Below are positions 1-7,761 of a DNA stretch of 64,000 nt, in pieces. A program made the translations under genes and the position numbers. Each line of letters begins with the position of its first letter. Within the stretch, counting starts at the first letter, position 1. Source of the DNA: Pseudoxanthomonas sp. PXM03 (lineage in GTDB: Bacteria; Pseudomonadota; Gammaproteobacteria; Xanthomonadales; Xanthomonadaceae); the NCBI RefSeq assembly GCF_014852005.1, contig NZ_JACVAU010000002.1, forward strand, positions 186,001 through 250,000, read 5' to 3'. Below the pieces are notes generated by a model. The model had not been told where the DNA came from. It worked only from the letters and a program-made list of their open reading frames with translations, and made no database searches.

Positions 1-591
1 TGGTCCATCGATCGTGCCGAGGATGCGTCCGCGGCTCGCCTCGCCCTGGTGGATCACGGCTACACGGCGGTCCTGCTCGACCTGGGCCTGCCTCGCGGCT
101 CCGGTCTGGACGTACTGGCTGCGCTGCGCCAGCGCTACGACACCACCCCGGTCCTGATCATCACGGCCCGCGACCAGCTGAGCGACCGCGTCCGCGGCCT
201 GGACGCCGGTGCCGACGACTACATCGTCAAGCCCTTCGAAACCGGCGAACTCGGTGCGCGCCTGCGTGCCGTGGTGCGGCGGACCCAGGGGCGCGTCGCA
301 CCCGTGCTGCGTCACGGCGACATCGTGCTGGACCCGGCGGATCGGTCGGTCCGTCAGCAAGGCCGCCCGATCAAGCTCGGTGTGCACGAGTACCGCACCC
401 TGCTGGCGTTGATGGAACGGCCCGGCCGCGTGATCGCGCGCGAAACACTGGAGTCGCTGGTCTATGGCGGCGACGGGGCGATCGAGAGCAACACCATCGC
501 GGTGTACATCCACCAGTTGCGCAAGAAGCTCGGCGACGGCGTCATCGCCACCGTGCATGGTTTCGGCTACCGGCTGGGAGAGGGCGAATGA
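1..591 (+). CDS. OmpR-family response regulator, 5' end missing (QseB/PmrA/TctD-like)
   Basis: This DNA-binding regulator of a two-component system enters the window already in frame, so its N-terminus (roughly 25-30 residues, including the first acidic residues of the receiver) lies upstream. The visible 196 residues show a receiver with phospho-acceptor Asp at visible residue 27 (LLDLGLP), the conserved Thr in IITARD and Lys in IVKPF. From about residue 100 comes an OmpR/PhoB winged helix ending in VHGFGYRLGEGE, typical of the class. The stop overlaps the start of the sensor kinase by 4 nt (ATGA), so the two are co-translated. Family assignment is firm. The QseB/PmrA/TctD subtype is inferred from the partner kinase. 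Confidence 0.93.
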   Translation, partial: WSIDRAEDASAARLALVDHGYTAVLLDLGLPRGSGLDVLAALRQRYDTTPVLIITARDQLSDRVRGLDAGADDYIVKPFETGELGARLRAVVRRTQGRVAPVLRHGDIVLDPADRSVRQQGRPIKLGVHEYRTLLALMERPGRVIARETLESLVYGGDGAIESNTIAVYIHQLRKKLGDGVIATVHGFGYRLGEGE

Positions 592-1964
592 GCCATCATT
601 CACTGAAAGCCAAACTGTTGCTGGCCGTGATGACGCCCCTGGCATTGGGGTGGGCGTGCTGGCTGGGCGGACAGCACCTCCAGATGACGCGGCAGCAGCA
701 AGGACACGAAGACCAGTTCCTGCAGGAGGTAGCCGAGCAGATCCTGCTGTCGATGCCGGCCAACCTCGACGCGCTGAGTGAAGGGCCGCGCCTCAAGTTG
801 CCCACGCGCGCCCGCTCCACCTACAGGAAGTTCGAAACCCTGCGCTACCAGGTGTGGATCCTCGGCCGGCGCCATCCCGTGGTGCTGTCGGCCGGCGCAC
901 CGACCGAGCCGCTGCGCGCCGATTTCGAACCGGGATTCGTGGTCAGCCAGGTGGGCGGCGAACCGTGGCGCGTCTATGCCATCACCGATGCCAGCGGCCG
1001 CATCCAGGTGCAGGCCGGCATGGCGCAATCCGCCATGCGTGCGGAACTGGCCTACTGGGTGAAGATCAGCCTGTGGAGCGGGATCGGCATCCTGCTGGTA
1101 CTGGCCATGACGGTGGGCCTTGCGATCCACTGGAGCCTGAGGCCGATGAACCGCCTGCGCCGGGACATGGCGCAGCGCGAGGCACACGATCTCGCACCGC
1201 TGCCGTCCACCGGCATGCCGCGGGAGATCCGGCCGCTGGTGGATTCGTTCAACCTTCTGCTCGAACGCCTGTCGCACGCCATGCGCGGCGAAAGGCAGTT
1301 CCTTGCAGACGCTGCGCACGAACTGCGCACCCCCCTCGCCGCGCTGCTCACGCAGACCCAGGTGGCGCTGCGCGCCGGCACCCAGGCCGACGCGCATGCG
1401 GCACTGGAGCAGTTGGCGCAGGGCATCCAGCGCACCTCGCGGCTCGCGCAGCAGTTGCTCGACTCCGCACGCGTGGATGCGTCGCCCCTGCGCGAAGACC
1501 GCCCCGTCGTCGCGCTGCCCGACGTGGTGACGATGGTGGCGCGCGAGTTCGAATCGATGGTATCGCGACGCCAGCAGACCCTTGCGATCCACGCCGAGCC
1601 GGCCAGCGTCCTGGGCGACCTGGACGATATCGGCATCCTCGCCCGCAACCTGCTGGACAACGCCGTGCGCTACAGCGGAGAAGGCGCCCGCATCGAGATC
1701 GCCTGCGGCATGGACCCCGATGGCGCGAGCGCCTGGCTGGCGGTCCGCGACAATGGTCCCGGCGTTCCCGCAGAGGAGCGCGAGCGCATCTTCGAGCGCT
1801 TCTTCCGTGGCAGCCATGGCAATGGCGAACGCGGCAGCGGCATCGGCCTTTCGCTGGTCCAGCGCATCGCGCGTGCACACGAGGCGATGATCACGGTGGG
1901 TGACGGCATCGCCGGCCGCGGCTTCGGTTGCAGGGTCGGCTTCAGCGCGGCCCAGGACGCCTGA
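588..1964 (+). CDS. Two-component sensor histidine kinase (QseC/TctE-like)
   Basis: This 458-residue inner-membrane kinase pairs with the regulator it overlaps. Two membrane segments (about residues 9-27 and 158-181) flank a periplasmic sensor region of about 130 residues. A HAMP-like linker follows, then a HisKA domain with phospho-acceptor His244 in DAAHELRTPL. The ATPase domain has an N box (NLLDNAVRYSG), a G1 box (DNGPGVP) and a G2 box (GSGIGLSL), so all catalytic motifs are present. The architecture (short sensor, ELRTPL H-box) matches the QseC/PmrB/TctE group. The signal sensed cannot be read from the sequence. A candidate target box for an OmpR-type regulator lies at 4580-4596 upstream of the mipA-like gene. 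Confidence 0.93.
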   Translation: MSHHSLKAKLLLAVMTPLALGWACWLGGQHLQMTRQQQGHEDQFLQEVAEQILLSMPANLDALSEGPRLKLPTRARSTYRKFETLRYQVWILGRRHPVVLSAGAPTEPLRADFEPGFVVSQVGGEPWRVYAITDASGRIQVQAGMAQSAMRAELAYWVKISLWSGIGILLVLAMTVGLAIHWSLRPMNRLRRDMAQREAHDLAPLPSTGMPREIRPLVDSFNLLLERLSHAMRGERQFLADAAHELRTPLAALLTQTQVALRAGTQADAHAALEQLAQGIQRTSRLAQQLLDSARVDASPLREDRPVVALPDVVTMVAREFESMVSRRQQTLAIHAEPASVLGDLDDIGILARNLLDNAVRYSGEGARIEIACGMDPDGASAWLAVRDNGPGVPAEERERIFERFFRGSHGNGERGSGIGLSLVQRIARAHEAMITVGDGIAGRGFGCRVGFSAAQDA

Positions 1965-1979
1965 GCCGCGCGGCATACC

Positions 1980-3110
1980 TCACTCGCTGCGCCACCACGG
2001 ATGCGTGCCTTCCGGTTGCCTGACCACCAGCGGCTGGCCGATCACGGGGGTGGTGATGTCCACGCCCGCCCGCCGCGACAGCGTGTACAGCGTTTCCATC
2101 GGTTCGCTCCAGCCATGGAAGGCCAGGTCGAAGGTGCTGTTGTGGATCGGCAGCAACCACTTGCCGCGGAGGTCCAGATGCGCCTGCAGGGTCTGCTCGG
2201 GCAGCATGTGGACGTCCTGCCAACGGCGATCGTAGGCGCCGCATTCCAACAGCGTGATGTCGAAAGGCCCCATGCGCTCGCCAATCGTGCGGAAGCCGTC
2301 GAAGTAGCCCGTATCGCCGCTGAAGAAGACCCGCAGGTCGTCCGACTCGATCACCCATGACGCCCACAGCGTGGCATTGCGGTCGAAAGGCGTGCGGCCG
2401 GAAAAGTGCTGCGACGGCGTCGCGGTGAAGCGCACGCCCTGCAGCGCGACGTCGCCCCACCAGTCCAGTTGCCGGACCTTCTCGCGCGGCACGCCCCAGC
2501 GCACCAGGCGGTCACCCACGCCCAGCGGGGTCAGGAACACATCCGTCTTGGCTGCCAGCGCACGCACCGCGTCGCGATCGAGATGATCGTAGTGGTCGTG
2601 CGACAGCACCACGGCGGAAAGGTGCGGCAGTTGCTCGATGGTCAGCGGCGGCGCGTGGAAACGCTTCGGTCCGGCCCACTGGACCGGTGACGCACGTTCG
2701 GAGAACACCGGATCGGTCAGCCAGAACCGTCCGTCCAGCTTCATCAACACCGTGGAATGCCCCAGCCGGTACAGCGTGCCGTCCGCAGCGTGGTCCAACT
2801 GCGCCGCCGTCACTGCCTGCACGGGGATGGTGCCGGCAGGCACCGTGCCCGCCGGCTTGCCGCCGATGAGGAAATCCCACCAGAGCTTGCCGGTCTGGCG
2901 CCAGCCCAGCGGGCGCGGCTTGCGTACGTTCTGGAATCCATCCTCGCCGAACTGGGGCGATTGCGGATACGCCATCGTGCTGCAGCCAGACAGGCCGGCA
3001 TACCCGAAGGCGGTGGCGGAAACGCAGGCGGCCGCGACCAGGCGCCGCAAGTGCCTGCGCCCTTTTCTGCGCTCCGGGCGGTGTGGATGGCTTCTCGTTA
3101 CGTCAGTCAT
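1980..3110 (-). CDS. MBL-fold metallo-hydrolase, probable lipoprotein (UlaG/NAPE-PLD-like)
   Basis: This 376-residue metallo-beta-lactamase-fold hydrolase resembles the UlaG and N-acyl-phosphatidylethanolamine phospholipase D group. The metal-binding motif HDHYDHLD is at residues 171-178, with further ligands around SQHFSGRTPFD, FSGDTGY and LPIHNSTFDLAFHGW. The N-terminus is basic (RRKGRRHLRR), then hydrophobic, and ends in a lipobox-like LSGC with Cys43, so export and lipid anchoring are likely. The gene converges on the sensor kinase gene with only 15 nt between them. Its start overlaps the end of the upstream GNAT gene by 8 nt, so the two are probably transcribed together. The substrate is unknown; phospholipid-like amides are one possibility from the family. 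Confidence 0.85.
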   Translation of the reverse strand: MTDVTRSHPHRPERRKGRRHLRRLVAAACVSATAFGYAGLSGCSTMAYPQSPQFGEDGFQNVRKPRPLGWRQTGKLWWDFLIGGKPAGTVPAGTIPVQAVTAAQLDHAADGTLYRLGHSTVLMKLDGRFWLTDPVFSERASPVQWAGPKRFHAPPLTIEQLPHLSAVVLSHDHYDHLDRDAVRALAAKTDVFLTPLGVGDRLVRWGVPREKVRQLDWWGDVALQGVRFTATPSQHFSGRTPFDRNATLWASWVIESDDLRVFFSGDTGYFDGFRTIGERMGPFDITLLECGAYDRRWQDVHMLPEQTLQAHLDLRGKWLLPIHNSTFDLAFHGWSEPMETLYTLSRRAGVDITTPVIGQPLVVRQPEGTHPWWRSE

Positions 3111-3681
3111 GCTGCTGGCCCTGCAGGGTAGGGAACACGTACTGGATCATCGTCGCGGCACCGGCGTGGCCGGGCAGCGCGATTTCCCCGCTGCCCTGCG
3201 CCAGCGGCACCTGCCAGCGCAGGTCCACGCAGCCGAGCGTTTCGGCCATGCGACGGGCCTCGGCGAGCAACGCGACGGCGACGCCCGACGGGCGTTCGCT
3301 CGCCGGAACGAACAGAGATTCCAGGTTGAAGTAATACGCGCGCTCGATCATCGAGAAGCCCACCGTGGCGAATGCATGGCCGATGGGTTCACCGCCCCGC
3401 TCCGCCATCCAGGCCCATGCGCGCAGCGGCGGCTCGAACAACGCCTCCATCAGTTCGAGCACGCCGCCGTCGCGCCTGCCAGGCACACGCGACAGTTCGG
3501 CCATCTGGCGGTCGCACATTTGCATCAGCGCGGCAGCCTGGGTGCGCGACACGCGTCGTATCAGGACGTCGTGATCGACGGGCACGTGTGCGCCCGCCAG
3601 TTCATCCGGCGACAGCAGGTACGCTGCGGGCATCGGACCCGGCATCGGCTCCACGCCGGCATGGGGGTATCTGGAGAACAT
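3103..3681 (-). CDS. GNAT-family N-acetyltransferase
   Basis: This 192-residue protein has a GNAT-like layout: an N-terminal helix-rich half, a central strand region (WAWMAERGGEPIGHAFATVGF) and a C-terminal part with ARRMAETLGCVDLRWQVPLAQ, as expected for the acetyl-CoA-binding fold. The pyrophosphate-binding loop is weak (VPASERPSGVAVALLAEA takes its place). It overlaps the downstream MBL-fold gene by 8 nt, and its own start is 35 nt from the end of the mipA-like gene on the same strand, so these three probably form one transcript. The acceptor substrate cannot be inferred. Confidence 0.7.
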   Translation of the reverse strand: MFSRYPHAGVEPMPGPMPAAYLLSPDELAGAHVPVDHDVLIRRVSRTQAAALMQMCDRQMAELSRVPGRRDGGVLELMEALFEPPLRAWAWMAERGGEPIGHAFATVGFSMIERAYYFNLESLFVPASERPSGVAVALLAEARRMAETLGCVDLRWQVPLAQGSGEIALPGHAGAATMIQYVFPTLQGQQHD

Positions 3682-3716
3682 GGGGTCGCTCCGGTGGGGG
3701 GAAGGGCAACTGCGTT

Positions 3717-4523
3717 TCAGAACCCGCGCGACACGCCGATGAAGAGGGACGTGCTGCGGTCCTTGTCCGCCTCGACCAGCGGACTGTCCTGCAGGGCGTC
3801 GGGCAACGCGCGGTACTCCAGGTTGCCCAGCACCGCCCAGCGCTTGGCGAAGGGATGGATCAGGGTGAGGCTGGCGCGCGGCACTGTCGCGGCACCCGGA
3901 CGGTAGGCGACCACGCCGCGTGCGACCTCTTCATCCAGCGTGCCGTAGTAGTAGTCGGCCATGTCCGCCGACAGGCGCATCGCGCCGATGGAAGGGACCA
4001 GGGTCGTGCGCCCCAGCGTCACCGGATAGCTGTAGTCCAGCGCGATGGAGTAGCCGTCGCTGGTGCCGGTGACATCGACGCGCGCATCCAGATCGAGCTT
4101 GCCGGCGGTGCCTTTCCAACTCGCGCCCACACCGACATCGACACTGTCGTCGCGATCTTCCAGCAGATCGCGGTCCACGCCGCGCTGCGCCAGTTCGGCC
4201 CTGCCGAAGTCATCGGCATCGATGCCATCCAGCCGTCCGGCGACGAAGGTGCGGAGTTCGAAGCGATCATCCTGGTAGGCCCGGTAGCCGAACGCCGCAC
4301 CACGCAGGTAGAAGCGGTCACCGTCATAGGCGACATTGGGCAGCAGGCGCGTCCGGGTGCCCTCGCCGGCGTATTCGCTGTCGCGGTGGACGACCGCCAG
4401 GCCGGCGCTCCAGCGCGACGGCAGCTGGTCATGCGCCTGTTTGTCGGTGCGTTCGACGACCTGTGCGGCAGCGGAGAGCGGCAACAGCAACAACAATGGC
4501 GTACAGACGCGCAACGCACTCAT
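3717..4523 (-). CDS. MipA/OmpV-family outer-membrane protein
   Basis: This 268-residue beta-barrel has a cleavable signal peptide of about 21 residues (hydrophobic core LLLLLPLSAAAQ). A MipA/OmpV pattern follows: a first strand reading WSAGLAVVHRDSEYAGEG, alternating aromatic strands, and a terminal FIGVSRGF ending in Phe, as outer-membrane barrels do. An in-frame start exists 42 nt upstream, but the chosen ATG at 4523 directly precedes the signal peptide and has GAGG about 6 nt before it. MipA-type proteins scaffold murein enzymes or respond to envelope stress and antimicrobials in some species. The role here is unknown. An OmpR-type direct repeat sits about 57-73 nt upstream. Confidence 0.83.
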   Translation of the reverse strand: MSALRVCTPLLLLLPLSAAAQVVERTDKQAHDQLPSRWSAGLAVVHRDSEYAGEGTRTRLLPNVAYDGDRFYLRGAAFGYRAYQDDRFELRTFVAGRLDGIDADDFGRAELAQRGVDRDLLEDRDDSVDVGVGASWKGTAGKLDLDARVDVTGTSDGYSIALDYSYPVTLGRTTLVPSIGAMRLSADMADYYYGTLDEEVARGVVAYRPGAATVPRASLTLIHPFAKRWAVLGNLEYRALPDALQDSPLVEADKDRSTSLFIGVSRGF

Positions 4524-4579
4524 GGAGACCTCGCAGGTGGGGGACCGGACATCCGGCCCACCCATGCTCCCGCACGCTC

Positions 4580-4596
4580 TTTAAGAACTCCTTAAA
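4580..4596 (-). promoter_or_regulatory. PmrA/QseB-like direct-repeat box upstream of the mipA-like gene
   Basis: The sequence TTTAAG-N5-CTTAAA places two TTAA half-sites 11 bp apart, one helical turn. It matches 11 of 12 positions of the published PmrA box pattern YTTAAK-N5-YTTAAK, which QseB-type regulators also use. It lies 57-73 nt upstream of the chosen start of the mipA-like gene, where an activator site would be. It is also a near-perfect inverted repeat and the only AT-rich patch in the gap. Recognition by the regulator at 1-591 is inferred. Confidence 0.45.
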
Positions 4597-4600
4597 TCCT

Positions 4601-5218
4601 TCAGAGATGGAAGATCCCGCGGCGGACCGCGATGGTGACCGCATGCGTGCGGTCGTTGGCATCCAGCTTGGCGAGGATGTTCTTCATGTGCGCCTTCACC
4701 GTTTCCTCCGCGATGCCGAGGTGGTGGGCGATGCGCTTGTTGCCGTTGCCGTCCGCCACCTGTCGGAGCACTTCGATCTCGCGCAGGGTCAACGCGTCAT
4801 CGGACGCATGTTCGGCGATGCCGGACGCGATCTCGGGCGGGATGCACCGGCGACCTGCATGTACGTTGCGGATCGTGTCCACCAGTTCGCGGCGCAGCAT
4901 GCTCTTGAGCAGGTATCCCGACGCCCCCGCCTTGAACGCGCGCAGCGCCTGCGCATCGCCCTGGTACGTGGTCAACACCACGACACGCGCCTCCGGGAAT
5001 TCGCGATGGATCGCACCGATGGCTTCCACGCCATCCATCTCCGGCATCTGCAGGTCCATCAACGTCACGTCCGGGCGGCAGTCGCGGAAAACCTGCAGGG
5101 CCTCGCGCCCATTGGCGGCCTCCCCCACCAGTTGCATGTCGGATTGCCCCTCGATCACCGCCGCGATGCCTTCACGCAGCAAGGGGTGATCGTCGACGGT
5201 GAGGATACGGATGGGCAT
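4601..5218 (-). CDS. NarL/FixJ-family (LuxR-type) response regulator, orphan
   Basis: This 205-residue regulator has a receiver domain starting PIRILTVDDHP, with phospho-acceptor Asp55 in LMDLQMPEMDG, Thr in VVLTTYQ and Lys in YLLKSM. A C-terminal LuxR helix-turn-helix follows (LTLREIEVLRQVADG to AHHLGIAEETVKAHM). A start nine codons further upstream is possible, but MPIRIL begins exactly at the first receiver strand. No sensor kinase gene is adjacent, so its partner must be encoded elsewhere. It is transcribed away from the AraC-type gene across a gap of about 230 nt with two similar palindromic boxes. The same strand continues into the mipA-like gene after 77 nt. Confidence 0.92.
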   Translation of the reverse strand: MPIRILTVDDHPLLREGIAAVIEGQSDMQLVGEAANGREALQVFRDCRPDVTLMDLQMPEMDGVEAIGAIHREFPEARVVVLTTYQGDAQALRAFKAGASGYLLKSMLRRELVDTIRNVHAGRRCIPPEIASGIAEHASDDALTLREIEVLRQVADGNGNKRIAHHLGIAEETVKAHMKNILAKLDANDRTHAVTIAVRRGIFHL

Positions 5219-5305
5219 TCGGACATCGGCCTGGACGGGCGCCACGCAATCGACGGCGCAGCGATCCTTGCACGATACGGGCGCAGCCTCCGGACAGGCA
5301 ACCCG

Positions 5306-5343
5306 CCCCCCAATCGGGGGATCCAGCCGTCGCCCGATCGGGG
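5306..5343. promoter_or_regulatory. Twin palindromic boxes in a divergent regulator promoter region
   Basis: In the 227-nt gap between the NarL-type and AraC-type regulators, two related palindromes lie 25 bp apart: CCCAATCGGGG beginning at 5309 (flanked by extra C and G) and CCCGATCGGGG at 5333-5343. Both share CCC-R-ATCGGGG. Their similarity, spacing and position between divergent regulator genes suggest an operator. Folding of an RNA cannot be excluded. I found no convincing -35/-10 pair in this gap. Confidence 0.35.
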
Positions 5344-5445
5344 CTTATGCGCCATGTGCCGCGTGAGGACCATGGCGCACACGCCCTGCGCCATCCACCC
5401 CTGTCCGCAGGCGCGCCCCCACCGCCAACACCCGAGGACACTGCC

Positions 5446-5883
5446 GTGGATGGTTCCCCGTCCCTGTTCCCTCTCGAGTCGACGCTTGCGCATTCCACAT
5501 CAGCCGGGATGTACGCGGACAATGTGCCGGCCCCGAGAGGCCTTGGCGCGCGAGCACTCGCACGTGCGCTTGACCACATCGAGCGCCATATCGGCGACAG
5601 CCTGACGTTGACCGACATCGCGGCTGCGGCCTGCGTCAGTCGCTTCCACTTCGCCCGCCTGTTCCGCGTCAGTACCGGCCAGAGCCCGATGGAATACGTG
5701 CTGGCCAAGCGCATCGCCCTGGCCAAGGCGCAACTGGCGCGCGGGCCGCAGAAGATCTCCGCCACGGCCGCCTCGCTGGGCTTCTTCGACCAGAGCCACT
5801 TCACCCGTACCTTCCGTCGGATGACGGGCTACTCGCCGCGCGAGTTCCGCCACCTGCACGCGCCGGTAACCCGGCACGGGTAA
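5446..5883 (+). CDS. Short AraC-family transcriptional regulator (MarA/SoxS-like layout)
   Basis: This protein of about 145 residues consists almost entirely of the AraC double helix-turn-helix domain: [33 protein letters not shown], then the second HTH ending in [22 protein letters not shown]. There is no ligand-binding domain, as in MarA, SoxS and Rob. I chose the GTG at 5446 because GAGGA lies 7 nt before it. An ATG at 5347 lacks such a site, and an ATG at 5509 would still leave the whole DNA-binding domain. It stands 59 nt upstream of wrbA on the same strand and probably controls the quinone-reductase/efflux operon that follows. Confidence 0.88.
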   Translation: MDGSPSLFPLESTLAHSTSAGMYADNVPAPRGLGARALARALDHIERHIGDSLTLTDIAAAACVSRFHFARLFRVSTGQSPMEYVLAKRIALAKAQLARGPQKISATAASLGFFDQSHFTRTFRRMTGYSPREFRHLHAPVTRHG

Positions 5884-5942
5884 CCCTGCCCGGCATCGCG
5901 GCGCGAGCGCCGCATTCCTCCGTCCTCCACGGGAGTCGCACG

Positions 5943-6542
5943 ATGGCCAAGGTCCTGATCCTCTACTACTCCGCCTACGGGCATATCGAAACCATGGCCC
6001 ACGCCGTGGCCGAAGGCGTGCGCGCAGGCGGCGCAAGCGCGGACATCAAACGTGTGCCGGAACTGGTGCCCGAGGAGGTCGCGCGGACGTCCCATTACAA
6101 GCTCGACCAGCCCGCCCCGGTGGCGACGATCGCGGAGCTCGCCGACTACGACGCGATCATCGTCGGCACCGGCACGCGCTTCGGCCGCATGTCCTCGCAG
6201 ATGGCGAACTTCCTGGACCAGGCCGGCGGCCTGTGGGCCAGGGGGGCGCTGCACGGCAAGGTCGGGGCCGCGTTCACCTCCACCGCCACCCAGCACGGCG
6301 GGCAGGAAACCACCCTGTTCTCCATCATCACCAACCTGCTGCATTTCGGCATGGTGATCGTGGGGCTGGACTACGGCTTTGCCGGCCAGATGAAACTGGA
6401 TGAAGTCACCGGCGGCTCGCCCTACGGCACCACCACCATCGCGGGCGGCGATGGTTCTCGCCAACCCACGCAGAACGAGTTGGACGCCGCGCGTTACCAG
6501 GGCCAGCGCGTCGCCGAGACTGCGATCAAGCTGCACGGATGA
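5943..6542 (+). CDS. wrbA: NAD(P)H:quinone oxidoreductase, WrbA type
   Basis: This 199-residue flavodoxin-like protein is the normal length for WrbA, a tetrameric FMN enzyme that reduces quinones by two electrons and so avoids semiquinone radicals. It starts [17 protein letters not shown] (FMN phosphate loop), then has [16 protein letters not shown] and [14 protein letters not shown], both hallmark WrbA segments, and [11 protein letters not shown] near the C-terminus. A GGGAG motif lies 7 nt before the ATG. It is the first enzyme after the short AraC regulator and lies 91 nt upstream of a YcaC-like hydrolase gene. Confidence 0.96.
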   Translation: MAKVLILYYSAYGHIETMAHAVAEGVRAGGASADIKRVPELVPEEVARTSHYKLDQPAPVATIAELADYDAIIVGTGTRFGRMSSQMANFLDQAGGLWARGALHGKVGAAFTSTATQHGGQETTLFSIITNLLHFGMVIVGLDYGFAGQMKLDEVTGGSPYGTTTIAGGDGSRQPTQNELDAARYQGQRVAETAIKLHG

Positions 6543-6633
6543 GGTTCGCGGGCAGCGCGCACGCCGATGCAAGCCAGCGTGCGCGTGCGCGCGCCACAGT
6601 GGTGCGATTCCTACCCCATGCCCGGAGCCCGCC

Positions 6634-7290
6634 ATGCCCACCGCCACCCCCGCCGCCGGCAAGACCCTGCTCACGCCTCACGACCACACGCTGATCCTGA
6701 TCGACCACCAGTCGCAGATGGCGTTCGCCACGCACTCCATCGACGTGGCGATGCTGCGCAACAACGTTGCGCTGGTCGCCAAGGGCGCGGCTGGCTTCGG
6801 CGTGTCGACGCTGCTGACCACCGTGGCCGAGAAGTCGTTCTCCGGTCCGCTGTTCCCGGAAATCCCCGACGCCTTCCCGAATGCGAAGGTGCTCGACCGC
6901 ACCACCATGAACTGTTGGGAAGATGCGGCGGTCATCGCGGCGGTGAACGCCTCCGGAAAAGGGCGCATCGTGCTCGGCGGCCTGTGGACCAGCGTGTGCA
7001 TCGTCGGGCCGGCGCTGTCCGCGCTGGACCAGGGCTTCGAGGTCTACGTGATCGCCGATGCCTGCGGCGACGTCACCGCCGAGGCACACGAACGCGCCAT
7101 GCAGCGCATGGTCCAGGCCGGCGTGCGGCCGATGACCAGCGTGCAGTACCTGCTGGAACTGCAACGCGACTGGGCACGCAGCGCGACCTACGACCTGACC
7201 ACCGGCATCGCGAAGCTCCACGGCGGCGGCTATGGACTGGGCATCCAGTACGCCAAGAGCATGTTCGGGGCGTCCGAAGGCGGCCACTGA
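6634..7290 (+). CDS. Isochorismatase-superfamily hydrolase (YcaC-like)
   Basis: This 218-residue cysteine hydrolase belongs to the isochorismatase-like superfamily and most resembles YcaC, whose substrate is uncertain. The triad is visible: Asp in LILIDHQSQMAF, Lys in TTVAEKSF and nucleophile Cys in GGLWTSVCIVGPAL. The YcaC-like extension (MTSVQYLLELQRDWAR to GIQYAKSMFG) is present. The ATG at 6634 has GGAG 6 nt upstream; the open frame extends further 5' but without start support. It sits between wrbA and doxX-like in the same orientation. Confidence 0.9.
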   Translation: MPTATPAAGKTLLTPHDHTLILIDHQSQMAFATHSIDVAMLRNNVALVAKGAAGFGVSTLLTTVAEKSFSGPLFPEIPDAFPNAKVLDRTTMNCWEDAAVIAAVNASGKGRIVLGGLWTSVCIVGPALSALDQGFEVYVIADACGDVTAEAHERAMQRMVQAGVRPMTSVQYLLELQRDWARSATYDLTTGIAKLHGGGYGLGIQYAKSMFGASEGGH

Positions 7291-7302
7291 CGGGACGCCG
7301 CG

Positions 7303-7761
7303 ATGGCCGCCAACGTCGCGCAACGCGCAGGCCATGAGACTGCCTCGACCGGGCTGCTGGTGCTGCGCCTGGCCGCCGGCGGCTTCCTCCTGCCGCATGG
7401 ACTGGGCAAGTTGCTGGGCTGGTTCGGCGGGCCGGGGATCGCCGGGTTCGCGGCCGAACTCCAGCACTTCGGCCTGCCTTCCGCCACGCCATTGCCTTTG
7501 CTGCTGGCCGCGCTGCAGACCCTGCTCGGACTGATGGTGCTCGCGGGTGCGTTCACGCGCATCGCGGCCCTCGGCTCGGCGGCGTTCCTCGGTGTCACCG
7601 TGGCGCTGAACCTGTCGCACGGCTGGTTCTGGATGCACGGCGGCATCGAGTACCCGCTGCTGTGGCTGCTGGTGAACCTCGCGGTGGCATTGACCGGCCC
7701 GGGCGCATTGTCCTTCGATGCCCTGCGCACCGCACGATCGGGGTTCGCGCATGGCCGTTGA
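7303..7761 (+). CDS. DoxX-family inner-membrane protein
   Basis: This 152-residue protein has four hydrophobic segments and the DoxX pattern: LLVLRLAAGGFLLPHGLGKLLGWFGG at the start, a central LPLLLAALQTLLGLMVLAGAFTR, and an HGWFWMHGGIEYPLLW motif near the end. DoxX proteins are small membrane subunits linked to quinone and thiol redox stress; their chemistry is poorly defined. Its 3' end overlaps the start of the amidohydrolase gene by 11 nt, which indicates coupling within the operon. Confidence 0.9.
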   Translation: MAANVAQRAGHETASTGLLVLRLAAGGFLLPHGLGKLLGWFGGPGIAGFAAELQHFGLPSATPLPLLLAALQTLLGLMVLAGAFTRIAALGSAAFLGVTVALNLSHGWFWMHGGIEYPLLWLLVNLAVALTGPGALSFDALRTARSGFAHGR

